Positions 33,379-44,308 of a stretch of DNA of 64,000 nucleotides are shown here, piece after piece. Below the pieces are notes generated by a model, which worked only from the letters and a program-made list of their open reading frames with translations, was not told where the DNA came from and made no database searches. Origin of the DNA: Cliona cf. orientalis (taxonomy: Eukaryota > Porifera > Demospongiae > Clionaida > Clionaidae). The first letter of the stretch is position 1; every line of letters starts with the position of its first letter. The stretch lies in NCBI GenBank assembly GCA_963930775.1, contig OZ005690.1, positions 6,060,225-6,124,224 on the forward strand, given 5' to 3'. The position numbers and the translations under genes were made by a program.

Positions 33379-34265
33379 TACTGAATTTGTATTACATCTC
33401 TTGAAAAGAGTCCAAATTAACATCACTGAATGTTCTGAGGTAGCTAACTTGTTCACTTAGCTAATTGTAATGGGAACTGTGTGTGACAGTCAATAACATG
33501 TACTATGATAGCTACGGTAGCTATTCAGTAAACATAATATTATGCATGACTGTCATGCACAGTTCCCAGATAGCTACCGTGGCAAGTCTTATGACATTGT
33601 AAAGTACTAGTGCAAGATAAAAACTTTAGTTAGCTAGCACTGACAGTGTGTGAACTTCCAGTAATCAGTGAGATGCTGGCTGCCAAATTTATTTTTAAGC
33701 TGTGGTTCATAAATTTTTAACCTGGGCCAAATATTCCTCTAAACTTGCCCATTATTCAACAATTTTATTCTAAGACTTGAATATCTGTTCCATTATTCAA
33801 GAGAACACTAATCAGTAAAGTCACCAATTATTCTTAAAAAAAGGTGACAAAATGCAAATAAAACATGAATGTGACCCAGGAATGTAGCTACATGAATAAG
33901 ATTACTGAAAGGTAGACTTATAACTTTTCTCTTTCTTGTATGTTCCGAGGGTCAAATTGCTCTTGGCATTTCCAAAAGTGATCGAGCACTTTATGTCCAG
34001 ATCCAGTGCTTCTCCCATTTGACCTCAGGCTCTTGTCACATGGCATGAAATTTTCCATTTTAAGCACATCCTGCGCATGCACAGTACTTCCTTGAGCAGT
34101 TGAAAGCCCATTATTCAACTTTCTCAGGGAGCTGCCTATTATTCAAAAAATTATTCCCGAATATTTGGCCCAGGCTTGTTCATAATTCATGCACATCAAT
34201 TCATTAAGGCATGAATCAGCTTGATTTTATATTACACAGCAAGCTCTACAGCTTAATTTTATTGA
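33379..34265. repeat. segmental direct repeat, copy 1 (contains a MITE)
   Basis: Homologous to 35075-35515 (starts ACTGAATTTGTATTACATCT), interrupted by the element at 33713-34177. Includes an inverted pair GGGAACTGTGTGTGACAGTC / GACTGTCATGCACAGTTCCC. Confidence 0.8.
33713..34177. mobile_element. MITE with 8 bp target duplication
   Basis: Ends share CCTGGGCCAAATATTC in inverted orientation. GTTCATAA is repeated at both flanks (33705-33712 and 34178-34185). The interior has many TTATTCAA motifs. The second segmental copy (35075-35515) has ATTCATAA with no insertion, an empty site. An 8 bp duplication fits hAT-like elements. Confidence 0.85.
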
Positions 34266-34285
34266 TGTGCTCATCTTGCAGTTAT

Positions 34286-34475
34286 GATACAGCGGCAGAT
34301 CCAGGAGTATACTGATCCAGATGCAGTGGAGTGGGACTCACCAGGGGGCCTGCCCCCCCCCCCCCCCCCCCCCAGTAATCAGGCTTGATACAAGACCCTT
34401 TGTATATTAATTTTTGTAATCTTCCAATTCTCACATAATTATAGTATGTACAATGTGCACGTGCCACAGACGTGC
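34286..34475. repeat. dispersed repeat R2 with internal poly-C, copy 1
   Basis: GCAGATCCAGGAGTATACTG, then ATGCAGTGGAGTGGG, a run of about 25 C and CAGGCTTGATACAAGACCCT. A diverged copy is at 36184-36360. Confidence 0.75.
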
Positions 34476-35074
34476 GCGCTACAAAATGGAGTGGATTTAT
34501 ACTCAAGCTAATGTGAGAAGTCCTGGAAATATCGAGTTAGCCCGAGAAAAGTAGAAGACAAGAAGATTGAGATTTTTGCTTTTTTATGATTTCTTTACAC
34601 AGTTGGTTCAGGCATACCCGACTGTTTCCATGGACGGTTTAGGTCTTGATAGATAGGTATTTTGATGTAGATTATGAATATTAAAGTTCAAAATCTTAGC
34701 ATTTTATTTGCTGTGAGTTATTTACTTTTTTGTAATGTATTATATATATGGCATATCCAGGCCATCCCTACTTATAGAGTCTACCAACTCTATGATAGCA
34801 CTTAGCACCTTGTACTTGTTATCACGATGGTGACTGCTCTCAGCACTATACACTCAAGTTTCCGAACGCTACTCTGGATTTATACTAGAGTAGTTCAACA
34901 CTCCTATCCCTGGTGACTAATGGGCTTCCTGGCCTTTATTATCATTATAATATATATGTCGATCGCATGGATTGATCCGAAGCGTGGACAGCGGTTGATA
35001 TAGAGCTTGCTGTGTTAAGTCACTACATGCATGCTACCTATACATTAGTGCACGTGGTTTACATGCACGTTAGG
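34476..35074. other. no gene seen
   Basis: AT-rich unique sequence. 34870-34905 resembles the right end of the element at 45959-46288 (AGTAGTTCAACACTCCTATC). Confidence 0.35.
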
Positions 35075-35515
35075 GCACTGAATTTGTGTTACATCTCTTG
35101 AAAAGAGTCCAAATTAATGTCACTGAATGTTCTGAGGTAGCTAACTTGTTCACTTGTAGTTAATGGGAACTGTGTGTGACAGTCAATGACATGCATTGTA
35201 ATAGCTATGGTAGCTATTTAGTAGACATAATATTATTTTTATGCATGACTGTCATGCGCAGTTCCCAGATACTGTGGCCAATCTTATGTATAGTGCAAGA
35301 TAAAACTTTAGTTAGCTACCACTGACAGTGTATGAACTTCCAGTAATCATGCAGTGAGATATGCTGGCTATCAAATTTATTTTTAAGCTGTGATTCATAA
35401 TACATGCATGCACATCAATTCATGAACCAGCTTCATAGTTACATAACATAGTGATTTTATACAGCAAGCTCTATAGCAAAATTTTATTGATGTGCTCATC
35501 TAGCAGTTATGATCA
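35075..35515. repeat. segmental direct repeat, copy 2 (empty site)
   Basis: Same orientation as 33379-34265 and lacks the MITE. Confidence 0.8.
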
Positions 35516-35784
35516 CAGGAAAATTTTTCAGTTCACACACATTGTATAATCATCCAAATATGTTAATAAAAAATACAATACTTTTGCAATAGCTATACTA
35601 CATCGATCCTCACAAAAATTTAATTGTACCAATGCGATGCCGGGCCATATATGGTTGTACGTATTTTGTCAGAGAGGCTCTTAATATTGTAAAATTATAT
35701 ATAGTATTTTGTAGATTGTAGAGTCATTGTACAATCATTGTAAAAATTGTGCAAATTTGGATCTAATCAGTCCTAACTGCCCAC

Positions 35785-36047
35785 CAGGGTTTCATCTAGC
35801 GACAAAAATTTGGGGTCGAAGCGCGGGGCGTACGTAAAAGTTCCTTGGGATGTATTTTCTGAGAGTTTGTGGTTCATTTCAGTTAATGTCCGATGAAAAA
35901 TTGGTGTAATTTTAAGATTTTGTGTGATATCATGATGCTTAATTAAATTAAAAGTCAGATTCTTAGGGGGAAGCTAGAGAGTTTAGGGGGGGGGGGAAGT
36001 TTCCCCCCTGTCCCCCCCCCCCCCCCCCACCCCCACTGGATGAAACC
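35785..36047. mobile_element. MITE with poly-G/poly-C stretch
   Basis: Left end CAGGGTTTCATC and right end GATGAAACC are inverted. CTGCCCAC is found on both sides (35777-35784 and 36048-36055), an 8 bp target duplication. The right part has long G and C runs. Confidence 0.75.
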
Positions 36048-36183
36048 CTGCCCACAGATATCCTCTACTTTGTATTTTTATTGTATTTCAGGATTACACA
36101 GGCTGCAAAAAATTTCAAGAATAGCAAATTAGCTGTGAATTTCCACAATACAATGGTTGTAAATGCACATTTTTTTCCCGTGG

Positions 36184-36360
36184 ATACAGCAGCAGATCCA
36201 GGAGCATACTGATCCAGATGCAGTGGAGTGGGAACCAGGGGGGCCAGGCCCTATACTTCAGAAGGAGGGCCCCCCCCCCCCCCCCCCCATTAATCAGGCT
36301 TAATACATGACCCTTTGTATATTTTGTATATAGTCTTCCAATTCTCACATGTAACATGTA
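36184..36360. repeat. dispersed repeat R2 with internal poly-C, copy 2
   Basis: See 34286-34475. It carries a C run of about 20 at 36270. Confidence 0.75.
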
Positions 36361-37406
36361 TCACACATGTGAATGTATCAAGTATAAACTGGGCCTTCAG
36401 TTCGCTTGGCCAATTTCACCCCCCAAAGGTAGGAATAGGTGCAAAGTGTGATTCAGAGAATTTACAAAATTCACATTTCAAAATTTTTTAGGCTTTTCAT
36501 AGAGGGGATCATATGGTTTTTATTGCATTTTTACGCTATTCAGACCATTTCACATATCGAAGTGTTCCAAACGCCCAATTTTTACTTGATGTGTTCACAC
36601 ATACTTCACACAGATCTGGAATAAATCACTAGAATACTACGTACCTTTACAAAAGATAATAGTTGTGGTCACAAATTCAATAATCAAAGCCACACCCACA
36701 ATTTCTATTGGTGGCCCCTGCAACGTACACGCAACTGCCTCCTACTCCACTGCGATGGTGCAAAGCAGCCCGAACGCTATCGTATAGGAATATCTTAGTC
36801 TAACTACAACAATGTAATCTCATAGTGATACTATTTAATATCGCTGTTGAAAGTGTAGTTTATATAGTGATAAATGTATCTTAATCAAACAAAGCAAATT
36901 GAAAGATGTTCCTTTATGATATCAAAATAATTGATGGCCTATAATGTAGTAGAGCAAGTTAATTCAGTATTTCCACACAGTGTCTGACCGGTCCAATCTT
37001 TTGTGACTCGATTAGCTGCATATAAAATTATATCAATAATAAAAATTAATATGGATAGATGGAGTGACTGAGTTGAGCTGGACAGCTAGGGACAGTGGAA
37101 TCACCATACTATAGTCAAGGACCATCCAATTGATTAGCTACGTCACCTCTCATAATAATCATGCAGGATATTATGATGGATCTATAGTCGCACATGCGCC
37201 AGGGGACCCCATCAAAAAGTGGGCATGGGGTACATAATCGGATATTATAGTTACTCTCCGTTTATCGCCCATAGACTTGCACATCATGCAAAATCCGCAA
37301 GTGCGCGATCACTATAGTAATGCGTGTAATCGATCACTATGGAGACCCCAGCGCATGCACACACAGTGTGTACCAGGCCTGGGTACGAGGCTAGCATTCA
37401 GTTTGC
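36361..37406. other. no gene seen
   Basis: Unique AT-rich sequence. The end (37340-37395) has GTGTGTACCAGGCCTGGGTACGAGGCTA-like sequence related to the tip of the element at 41305-41756, probably a solo end. Confidence 0.35.
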
Positions 37407-37754
37407 TTACCATAGGTAACAGGGAGCAAATAGATGCTCCTGCCAAGTAACTCCACCAGCTGCGCAGCAGGCGCTATAGCTAGCATCATAATAGGATGTA
37501 AAACAAAAAGAGCTGACCGGATAACACAGACCTGGACTCTGTGTACCTGTAGCACAATTTTGGATGCCATTTGAGATTATAACTGCATGAGATTTAACAC
37601 AATAATAACTATACTTGCCAATTAAACATGGCAGAAGGGCATCCTTAGGCTTCTTCATGTCCCGGTCTGGATACCTGCTGGGCATAGCCAGAGTTGAGGC
37701 CAGGATTACAAGGAAAATCATTCCAACACTTATAATCTTCATTTCGACTGCCAC
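37407..37754 (-). CDS. small secreted cysteine-rich protein, 115 residues
   Basis: A complete single-exon frame. Residues 1-23 are a clear signal peptide (two possible starts, Met1 or Met5) ending ASTLAMP. A short charged stretch (RYPDRDMKKPKD) may be a propeptide. The mature part has eight cysteines: LPC, YYC, NC, GLC, FC, ACC and APC, with a Tyr/Ser-rich core and C-terminal CYLW. The pattern suggests four disulfides. I do not recognise the family. Secreted Cys-rich peptides in sponges range from antimicrobial to matrix proteins; no function is assigned. Confidence 0.65.
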   Translation of the reverse strand: MAVEMKIISVGMIFLVILASTLAMPSRYPDRDMKKPKDALLPCLIGKYSYYCVKSHAVIISNGIQNCATGTQSPGLCYPVSSFCFTSYYDASYSACCAAGGVTWQEHLFAPCYLW

Positions 37755-38939
37755 GAATGACTCAGAACTCTTTATTAGTGGTTATCCTTGAAATTAGATG
37801 CAACTCTATCTCCTTGTAGCTAGACTTGGACAAGACGTTTACCGCGACTGTGTCAAATTCTTCCTTAAATGCAGGCTGGTCTGTTTATTTGACTGGAAGC
37901 TATTGAGAACTAACACTGCACACTACATCATCGGAAGGAATGGTGGAACTTAGGTGATAGTGATGAAACTCATTTCTATGAAGCTAGATCGAGCTGTCAT
38001 GTGCACATAGCTAACTATTTTTTTTATTCTTGGACTTACCCTAAACCCAAACGTCCAATGGCATAAATTATTATAATATAAGGCCAATCAAATTACATTG
38101 TTAGTTTCTTGTCCACCTGTTTTTTTTATTTCTATGCAGGCGGGCCGGGCGGTCATTATTCATTATTCAATATTATGACATTTTGAGGGTGTGGTTTCCT
38201 GGAACCGCCCAACTAATTAGAAAAAAAGAGGTGTGGCAGATGTTTCAAGCCAATAATGAAGGCAGAAGCGGTAGGTTGAAACAGACGCGAGCGGTGACGA
38301 GAAACTAACATTCAAGTTTGTGTGGCCTAATAATTTTATAGCGGCTTCAGAAGCATCGTCAAGTGACTATAATTATGGTTGTCAAAGTTTGTTAGTCTAT
38401 ACCCCCTTCATATTTACCATAATTGCGGTGGTTATACATAGGCGGCTGAAGGGGGGCGGGGAGGCAACCGCCCTTCCACTTTCTAGGAAGACCGGTATGG
38501 AAGGCGGGCAGAGCCCCCCCCCCCCCCCCCCCCCCCCCCCCCGCCTTTTCAAACCGGGCCCAGTACATCATGAATAAGCCAGACTTACCCCTTTATATAA
38601 TATCTACATCAAGATTCAGTCAGTTGATATCTGTCTTGAACTAGCTCCAGAAACGATCGCTGTGCATATTTACTATCCATTTTAGTTGTAGGGAGCAGTT
38701 GAACATATTAAAGAGTTGTGCCACGTACGAACTTTGAACTCCAATTAAAGGGTGGCGTGGCGCAAAATAATAATACTTCCCCCCCCCCCCCCAACTAAAT
38801 TTCCTTCCACCGCCAGCGGTCCAAAACACGTTGCAGATCCAGGAAGTGCCTCCGGTGGCATATTCCAGTGCATGCAATTTTTACCATTTTTTATCTATTT
38901 TTCTTACCTGTTGTATCTAGGCCATCTTTCACTTCTAGG
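37755..38939. other. intergenic with poly-C repeats
   Basis: Long C runs at about 38515-38542 and 38777-38792 within GC-rich repeat fragments (GCGGCTGAAGGGGGGCGGGG near 38442; GCAGATCCAGGAAGTGCCTC near 38834, related to R2). The frames over these runs are artefacts of the repeats. Confidence 0.45.
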
Positions 38940-39430
38940 ACTCTAAACTACGGTGGTCCAGAAGGGCCATCCATCTTGGAATTTTTCAAAGTTACATTTT
39001 GTAAACTTGTAATTTTTCAATTTTGCACTTTTACAAACATGCAGTTTATCAATCAGGTACTATACTTTTACAAATTTGCTGTTTATCAATTTGCATTCAG
39101 TACCCCACGAGTAAGGGATATACAGTAAGATCTAGTGAAAACTATGATGTGTATGCATAAGAGATGCACATCATATAACCATAGCGCACACTACAATGTC
39201 ATATATAGCAGTGCCATTAGTCACATCTATTAATGAATGCACAGGAGTGCAGAACCCTCACCGCTACATGCATGCATATAATATAGCTGGAGATGTATCG
39301 CATGGCTCACTGTGTATATACTATTCAATGCCAGGAGTATTCAGTGAACTACATACCCTGCACCTGAACGGGGTTGTGGGTACTACTAAACTAGTACATA
39401 CCCTGCACCTAAACAGGGTTCTGGAACTAG
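38940..39430. repeat. dispersed repeat, inverted relative to 45165-45520
   Basis: Shares GGAGTGCAGAACCCTCACCG, TACATACCCTGCACCT and the TTTACAAA/TTGTAAA-rich block with 45165-45520 on the other strand. Two tandem TACATACCCTGCACCT units lie at 39350 and 39397. Confidence 0.6.
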
Positions 39431-39744
39431 CTGTTTTCCTTAGAGTCAGTGATCTAAGAGTTGGGGGAAGGCACCTGGCTCTGCCACTATATAAACTGAA
39501 ACCCTCTGTGACATACTTCAACTGAATTATACACTTGAGAGCTACTGCCTGTTTACACTGTCACTGCATTGACAACTGACCAGCAAAGCACAGAATGACA
39601 ATCAGTCATGTAGTTGAGGAAACACAGACTGGCAAGTTGCAACAGCTGCACACTATTACTCCGCTGGGCAGGACTTAACATGATCACTCTTCCTTTATGC
39701 TACGTATACCTAGAATGCGTACTTTCTATATGACGACCCTTACC

Positions 39745-39850
39745 ATTTAGCAAAGGAGGGTTGCGACGGACGGTCGGACGGACGGACGGACAGACGGACA
39801 AAAATCGCCAAACAACTGCAGTAACCCTCCGCCTACGCTTTGCGGCGAGG
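39745..39850. repeat. GGAC tetranucleotide microsatellite repeat
   Basis: GGAGGGTTGCGACGGACGG, then GGAC units, then CCTCCGCCTACGCTTTGCGG. GGAGGGTT at the start and AACCCTCC after the array form a short inverted pair. Confidence 0.7.
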
Positions 39851-40059
39851 GTTAATAACTAGAGAAGATGTTTCAACATCAATGGGGCGAGCCTCCGCGA
39901 ACCCCACGCAAGTGTTTAAATATATATTATTAATATGGTATAATAAAAGTGGAATTTTCAATATAGGCTAGTTCCATGTTCAGATAATATTTCACAGCTG
40001 TTTGTTCTATACAAAGTTGCTGAATTCATATGATTGTGCATATGTTCCTATAGTGAGTG

Positions 40060-40345
40060 GATGCTCGTCCTGAGACTCTCTCGCCAATCTCTCCCTTTGG
40101 TTATTACTTAATCTAATCAATCTGACCCCTCGCTGTTCTTCAGTTTCTGATGAAGAACTTTCGCTCTGCCTAGAGCGCTTCCTCTGACGTCTTGTCTGTC
40201 TCTGTTCTTGTGTTTCTGCAGCTCTCCTTTCCTAGTCTTTCTTTCTACGTTTTCTTAACCTTTCTTCTTTTTCGGCTGCAGTTTCAGCTGCTCGATGAGC
40301 TTGCTCCCTTTCTCTTCTACGTTGGAGTTTTCTTCTCTCGCAGCT
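40060..40345 (-). pseudogene. Arg/Glu-rich fragment, possibly Helitron-like element protein
   Basis: In one minus-strand frame there is a string of RREREQAHRAAETAAEKEE-like and AAETQEQRQTRRQRKR-like repeats, interrupted by one TAG, ending near QRERLARESQDEHP. Such RRAAET/EQRxxRL repeats are typical of the N-terminal part of Helitron-type helicase proteins in animals. No helicase or Rep motif is present, so only a decayed fragment remains. Confidence 0.35.
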
Positions 40346-41304
40346 GAAGATTCCATATTGATTCAGTTAATGAACGTTTAGTCAACGTAAGTTGTGTCAT
40401 TACACATGCATGCACATTAATTGAAAAATATTGAATGTACATCGTTGAAATAGAAGAGATAGATATACGGTACGGAAGGACGTACGGCCGATATATATAC
40501 CGTAGAATCCCGCGATTACGCCCCCCCCCCTGCATTTTTAGCTCAAGTTGGTCCTACAGATGTTTACGTAAAAGTAGGAAAATTGCCATGATTCTATCAT
40601 GGGAAGATTTTACGTGACTTCTCCCTTGGGTTAATTATGGGGAGATTTTACGTGACTTCTGCCATGATCTAGTCATGGGAGGATTTTACGTCACATGTAA
40701 AGTATTCCCAATATTTACATTCGTTCACTTTATATGGGAAGATTTTACGTAAGGTCAAAGTTCTTACGTAAAATCTTCCCATGTAATACTGACTTACCAA
40801 CACAATAATCAGGGGGTGCTTTATGTGTGACCTCTGACCTCACGTAAAATCTCCCCAGATATATACAATGCATAGGTATGTGGGCTGATAATACTGCAAC
40901 AACACACTGCTCATACAGATGAACTTTAACCTCACGTAAAATCTTCCCATATAATACTGCCATTAATCAGGGGGTGCTTTATGTGTGACCTCTGACCTCA
41001 CGTAAAATCTCCCCATGTAATACTGACTTACCAACACAATAATCAGGGGGTGATTTATGTGTGACCTCTGACCTCACGTAAAATCTCCCCAGATATATAG
41101 ACAATGTGTAGGTATGTGGGCTGATAATACTGCAACAACCCACTGCTCATACAGATGGACTTTAACCTCACGTAAAACCTTCCCAGATATAAACAATGAA
41201 TGTATTGTGGGATGACATTAATGCCAGCAAAAGTTATGCTGTAAGTAAAAGCGGCCATATGTAGGCTGCCCTTTGACCCCAGGAAGATATTAAATATACA
41301 CACC

Positions 41305-41756
41305 TAGCCTCGTCCCCAGGCCCTTTGAGGGGAGGAGGAGAAAGGGCCTGGTACACACCGTTTGCGCATGCGTCAACTTTTCCGTAAAAACGTCCGTAAA
41401 AGTTTACGTACACTAACCCCTACCACGTGCTGATAAGTGAAACGATCCATATGTCTACAGAATACGGAATGACCTCCTGACCTTTGCACTAGCGCTCGTG
41501 CTAAACGCGCGCCTACTCTGATTGGAGTCGAGGCAGTCCTTCGTTGATCGATATGGCGAAGTCCCTTGAGCTTCCTCGAAGTCTCGCTCGAAACTTGAAT
41601 CGTTTTAAGCTTGCCAAAGGAGTTAAGGTCAAAGGGCAAGTATACTAGGAAATATCCGATCCCCTAAGATTCTTAGGGTAACTGAGCATGCGCAAACAGT
41701 GTGTACCAGGCCCTTTCTCCTCCTCCCCTCAAAGGGCCTGCATGGGGACGAGGCTA
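41305..41756. mobile_element. MULE-like element D with ~70 bp inverted ends
   Basis: Ends TAGCCTCGTCCCCAGG and its reverse complement continue as inverted repeats to GCGCATGCG. A perfect 9 bp ATACACACC flanks it (41296-41304 and 41757-41765). No transposase. Inserted in the core of foldback element B. Confidence 0.88.
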
Positions 41757-41887
41757 ATACACACCATAAACTCATCGGGCACATTGATATTAATTTCAAG
41801 GTTACAAACGCAACAATGATCCGACTTATGGGAGCCAAATAAAGTCATGAGCATGATAATTGCATACCTGAGTAGGAATTTAGTTGT

Positions 41888-42328
41888 CGATGGTTTGAAG
41901 CGGATGTGGTTGCGATGACGTGTTGTTACTCCGCCCACACAGGAAATGAGGTGAGCTCTTGCGTGGGCGGTGTGGCAGAACGGCCTCCAAGTGTTTGTGT
42001 GTGTTTTGGCCTTGAGGAAGCTGTGTGTTTTAATTGGGATTGATTGTGGGCTTCCGGTGGACATCCGGTGGTTAGTAGGCACTTGATTGAGAATGGTGGT
42101 CCTTGGGGAACAGGGTGGGGCTGTTTTGGGCGTGGCCTGGCCCCTCCCTTCCGGCTCGGCTTCCGGTCCATGGAGGATATTAAATGAACACTTCCGGCTC
42201 TAGCAGCCACACCCCTGAGACCTGTGCAATTAAAAGGGCGTGGTTACACAACATGCACCTCACTAATGACTTTGATGTGGTTTAGGTGTCATATCCCCCA
42301 CCTCACGCCCACGCAATTTAATGGTACC
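41888..42328. mobile_element. truncated TTAA element C3
   Basis: Matches the right ~440 bp of the elements at 46754-47755 and 50951-51964 and ends GGTACC followed by TTAA. The left half is missing, apparently lost together with the inner right arm of element B. Confidence 0.85.
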
Positions 42329-43914
42329 TTAAAGTCCATCTGTATGAGCAGTGGGTTGTTGCAGTATTATCAGCCCACATACCTACACATTGTCTATATA
42401 TCTGGGGAGATTTTACGTGAGGTCAGAGGTCACACATAAATCACCCCCTGATTATTGTGTTGGTAAGTCAGTATTACATGGGGAGATTTTACGTGAGGTC
42501 AGAGGTCACACATAAAGCACCCCCTGATTAATGGCAGTATTATATGGGAAGATTTTACGTGAGGTTAAAGTTCATCTGTATGAGCAGTGTGTTGTTGCAG
42601 TATTATCAGCCCACATACCTATGCATTGTATATATCTGGGGAGATTTTACGTGAGGTCAGAGGTCACACATAAAGCACCCCCTGATTATTGTGTTGGTAA
42701 GTCAGTATTACATGGGAAGATTTTACGTAAGAACTTTGACCTTACGTAAAATCTTCCCATATAAAGTGAACGAATGTAAATATTTTACATGTGACGTAAA
42801 ATCCTCCCATGATTAGATCATGGCAGAAGTCACGTAAAATCTCCCCATGATTAACCCAAGGGAGAAGTCATGTAAAATCTTCCCATGATAGAATCATGGC
42901 AATTTTCCTACTTTTACGTAAAGATCTAAATGACCGCTCAAGTTCATGCATAGGTACTTTTGTCTCGCGTATAAGCCCCCTGTAAAATGGAGCCCATAAA
43001 TCAACAAAAACAGTAGCTACAGCTAGCAAACTAGCTATTTGTGTCATATTATGCCTTACTTTGTCGAGTTTTGCCCACCAAACAGCCAGAGAAAGTACAG
43101 AGATCGCGCGCCCACGTGGCATTCGACGGTCGGTAATGGTCGTCACACGGAAATGTAAGGATCCCGCGTATAAGCCCCCTCCCCACTTTTGCCCAATCCT
43201 AGCATGCACAAAGGGGGGGCGTAATCGCGGGATTCTACGGTATATATACACATACGGAAAATCTTGATTGGTATCACCTGTGTGGGGCTCGCTTCGGCTC
43301 GCCCCAAATAATTTATAGGACATAAACCATACCCAACATCGCAGCCTTGATGTTGCATTTTATTGAATATACATTACTTGCAAATATACATTTTGACAAT
43401 ATTACCTTTATGTAAACTTGAATTTAGTTAACTTCATATTAGTGCAAAGTAACATCTTGTCAATTTCATTAGTCAAATTTGCACTTTATGTGTGGGTAGT
43501 ACATGCATATTAGGCATGCATGATTGCATGTTTCGTTATATTATATTTATGGCCTTAAGCTTGACAGTGTGTTCACAAAATTAATATTTTTACTTAATTT
43601 AATACTATTAGTGCAAATTGACTAAAAGTAGCTAAGTTCACAATAATGCCAAGATAAAAAAAATGCAAAGTTAACTAAGTGTAATTTTGCAAAAGAGAAA
43701 ATTAATTAAAGGTAGCTAATTACTATTAGCAAAAAAAAGAAACTTACATGAACAAAAATGAAGGCAACAACAAGGCTGTGTTTTCAGTATGCAACTAATA
43801 GTAACTAGAGCTCTGTAGATGGATGTAGCTAGTAACAGAGAAGAAGAGAGGATATTAACCAATAACCGTATAATAATTATGACATTGTAAGGATGGTTAG
43901 TAATGCTACGTATG

Positions 43915-44308
43915 TACCGTAGAATCCCGCGATTACGCCCCCCCCCCCTTTGTGCATGCTAGGATTGGGCAAAAGTGGGGAGGGGGCTTATACGCGGGAT
44001 CCTTACATTTCCGTGTGACGACCATTACCGACCGTCGAATGCCACGTGGGCGCGCGATCTCTGTACTTTCTCTGGCTGTTTGGTGGGCAAAACTCGAGAA
44101 AAACGACAAAGTAAGGCATACTATGACACAAATAGCTAGTTTGCTAGCTGTAGCTACTGTTTTTGTTGATTTATGGGCTCCATTTTACAGTCAGGGAGGG
44201 GGGGGGGCTTATACGCGAGACAAAAGTAGCTACCTATGCAGGAACTTGAGCTAAAAATGCAGGGGGGCTTATGCGCGAGGGGGGGCGTAATCGCGGGATT
44301 CTACGATA
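43915..44308. mobile_element. TA-flanked element A2, intact
   Basis: Begins TACCGTAGAATCCCGCGATT and ends with the reverse complement (TACGATA at the right tip). 394 bp, with internal CTTATACGCGGG/GGGGGCTTATACGCG motifs near both ends. Reference copy for element A1. Confidence 0.85.

Larger units (their letters stand above)
40550..42935. mobile_element. foldback element B with ~600 bp inverted arms and repeated TTTTACGT motifs
   Basis: Arms 40550-41165 and about 42333-42935 are near-perfect inverted copies. The flanks show GCTCAAGTT at both sides (40541-40549, 42936-42944), a 9 bp target duplication, and the ends read GGTC. Each arm holds about ten copies of GGGGAGATTTTACGTGA or its reverse complement. 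The centre holds element D (41305-41756) and a truncated element C3 (41888-42328). A 9 bp duplication and long inverted arms suggest a Mutator-like (MULE) foldback element. Confidence 0.85.
40498..43242. mobile_element. outer TA-flanked element A1, interrupted by nested elements
   Basis: Inverted ends TACCGTAGAATCCCGCGATT (40498) and its reverse complement (ending 43242). The same family is intact as a 394 bp element at 43915-44308. Here it is in the opposite orientation and split by the foldback element at 40550-42935. Confidence 0.85.

Noticed and set aside
39196..39525. 109-residue plus-strand frame
   Set aside because: It overlaps a dispersed repeat with an inverted copy at 45165-45520 and has no domain.
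40745..42749. Paired identical frames of about 72 residues at 40745-40963 and 42531-42749
   Set aside because: They are mirror images in the two arms of foldback element B, not genes.
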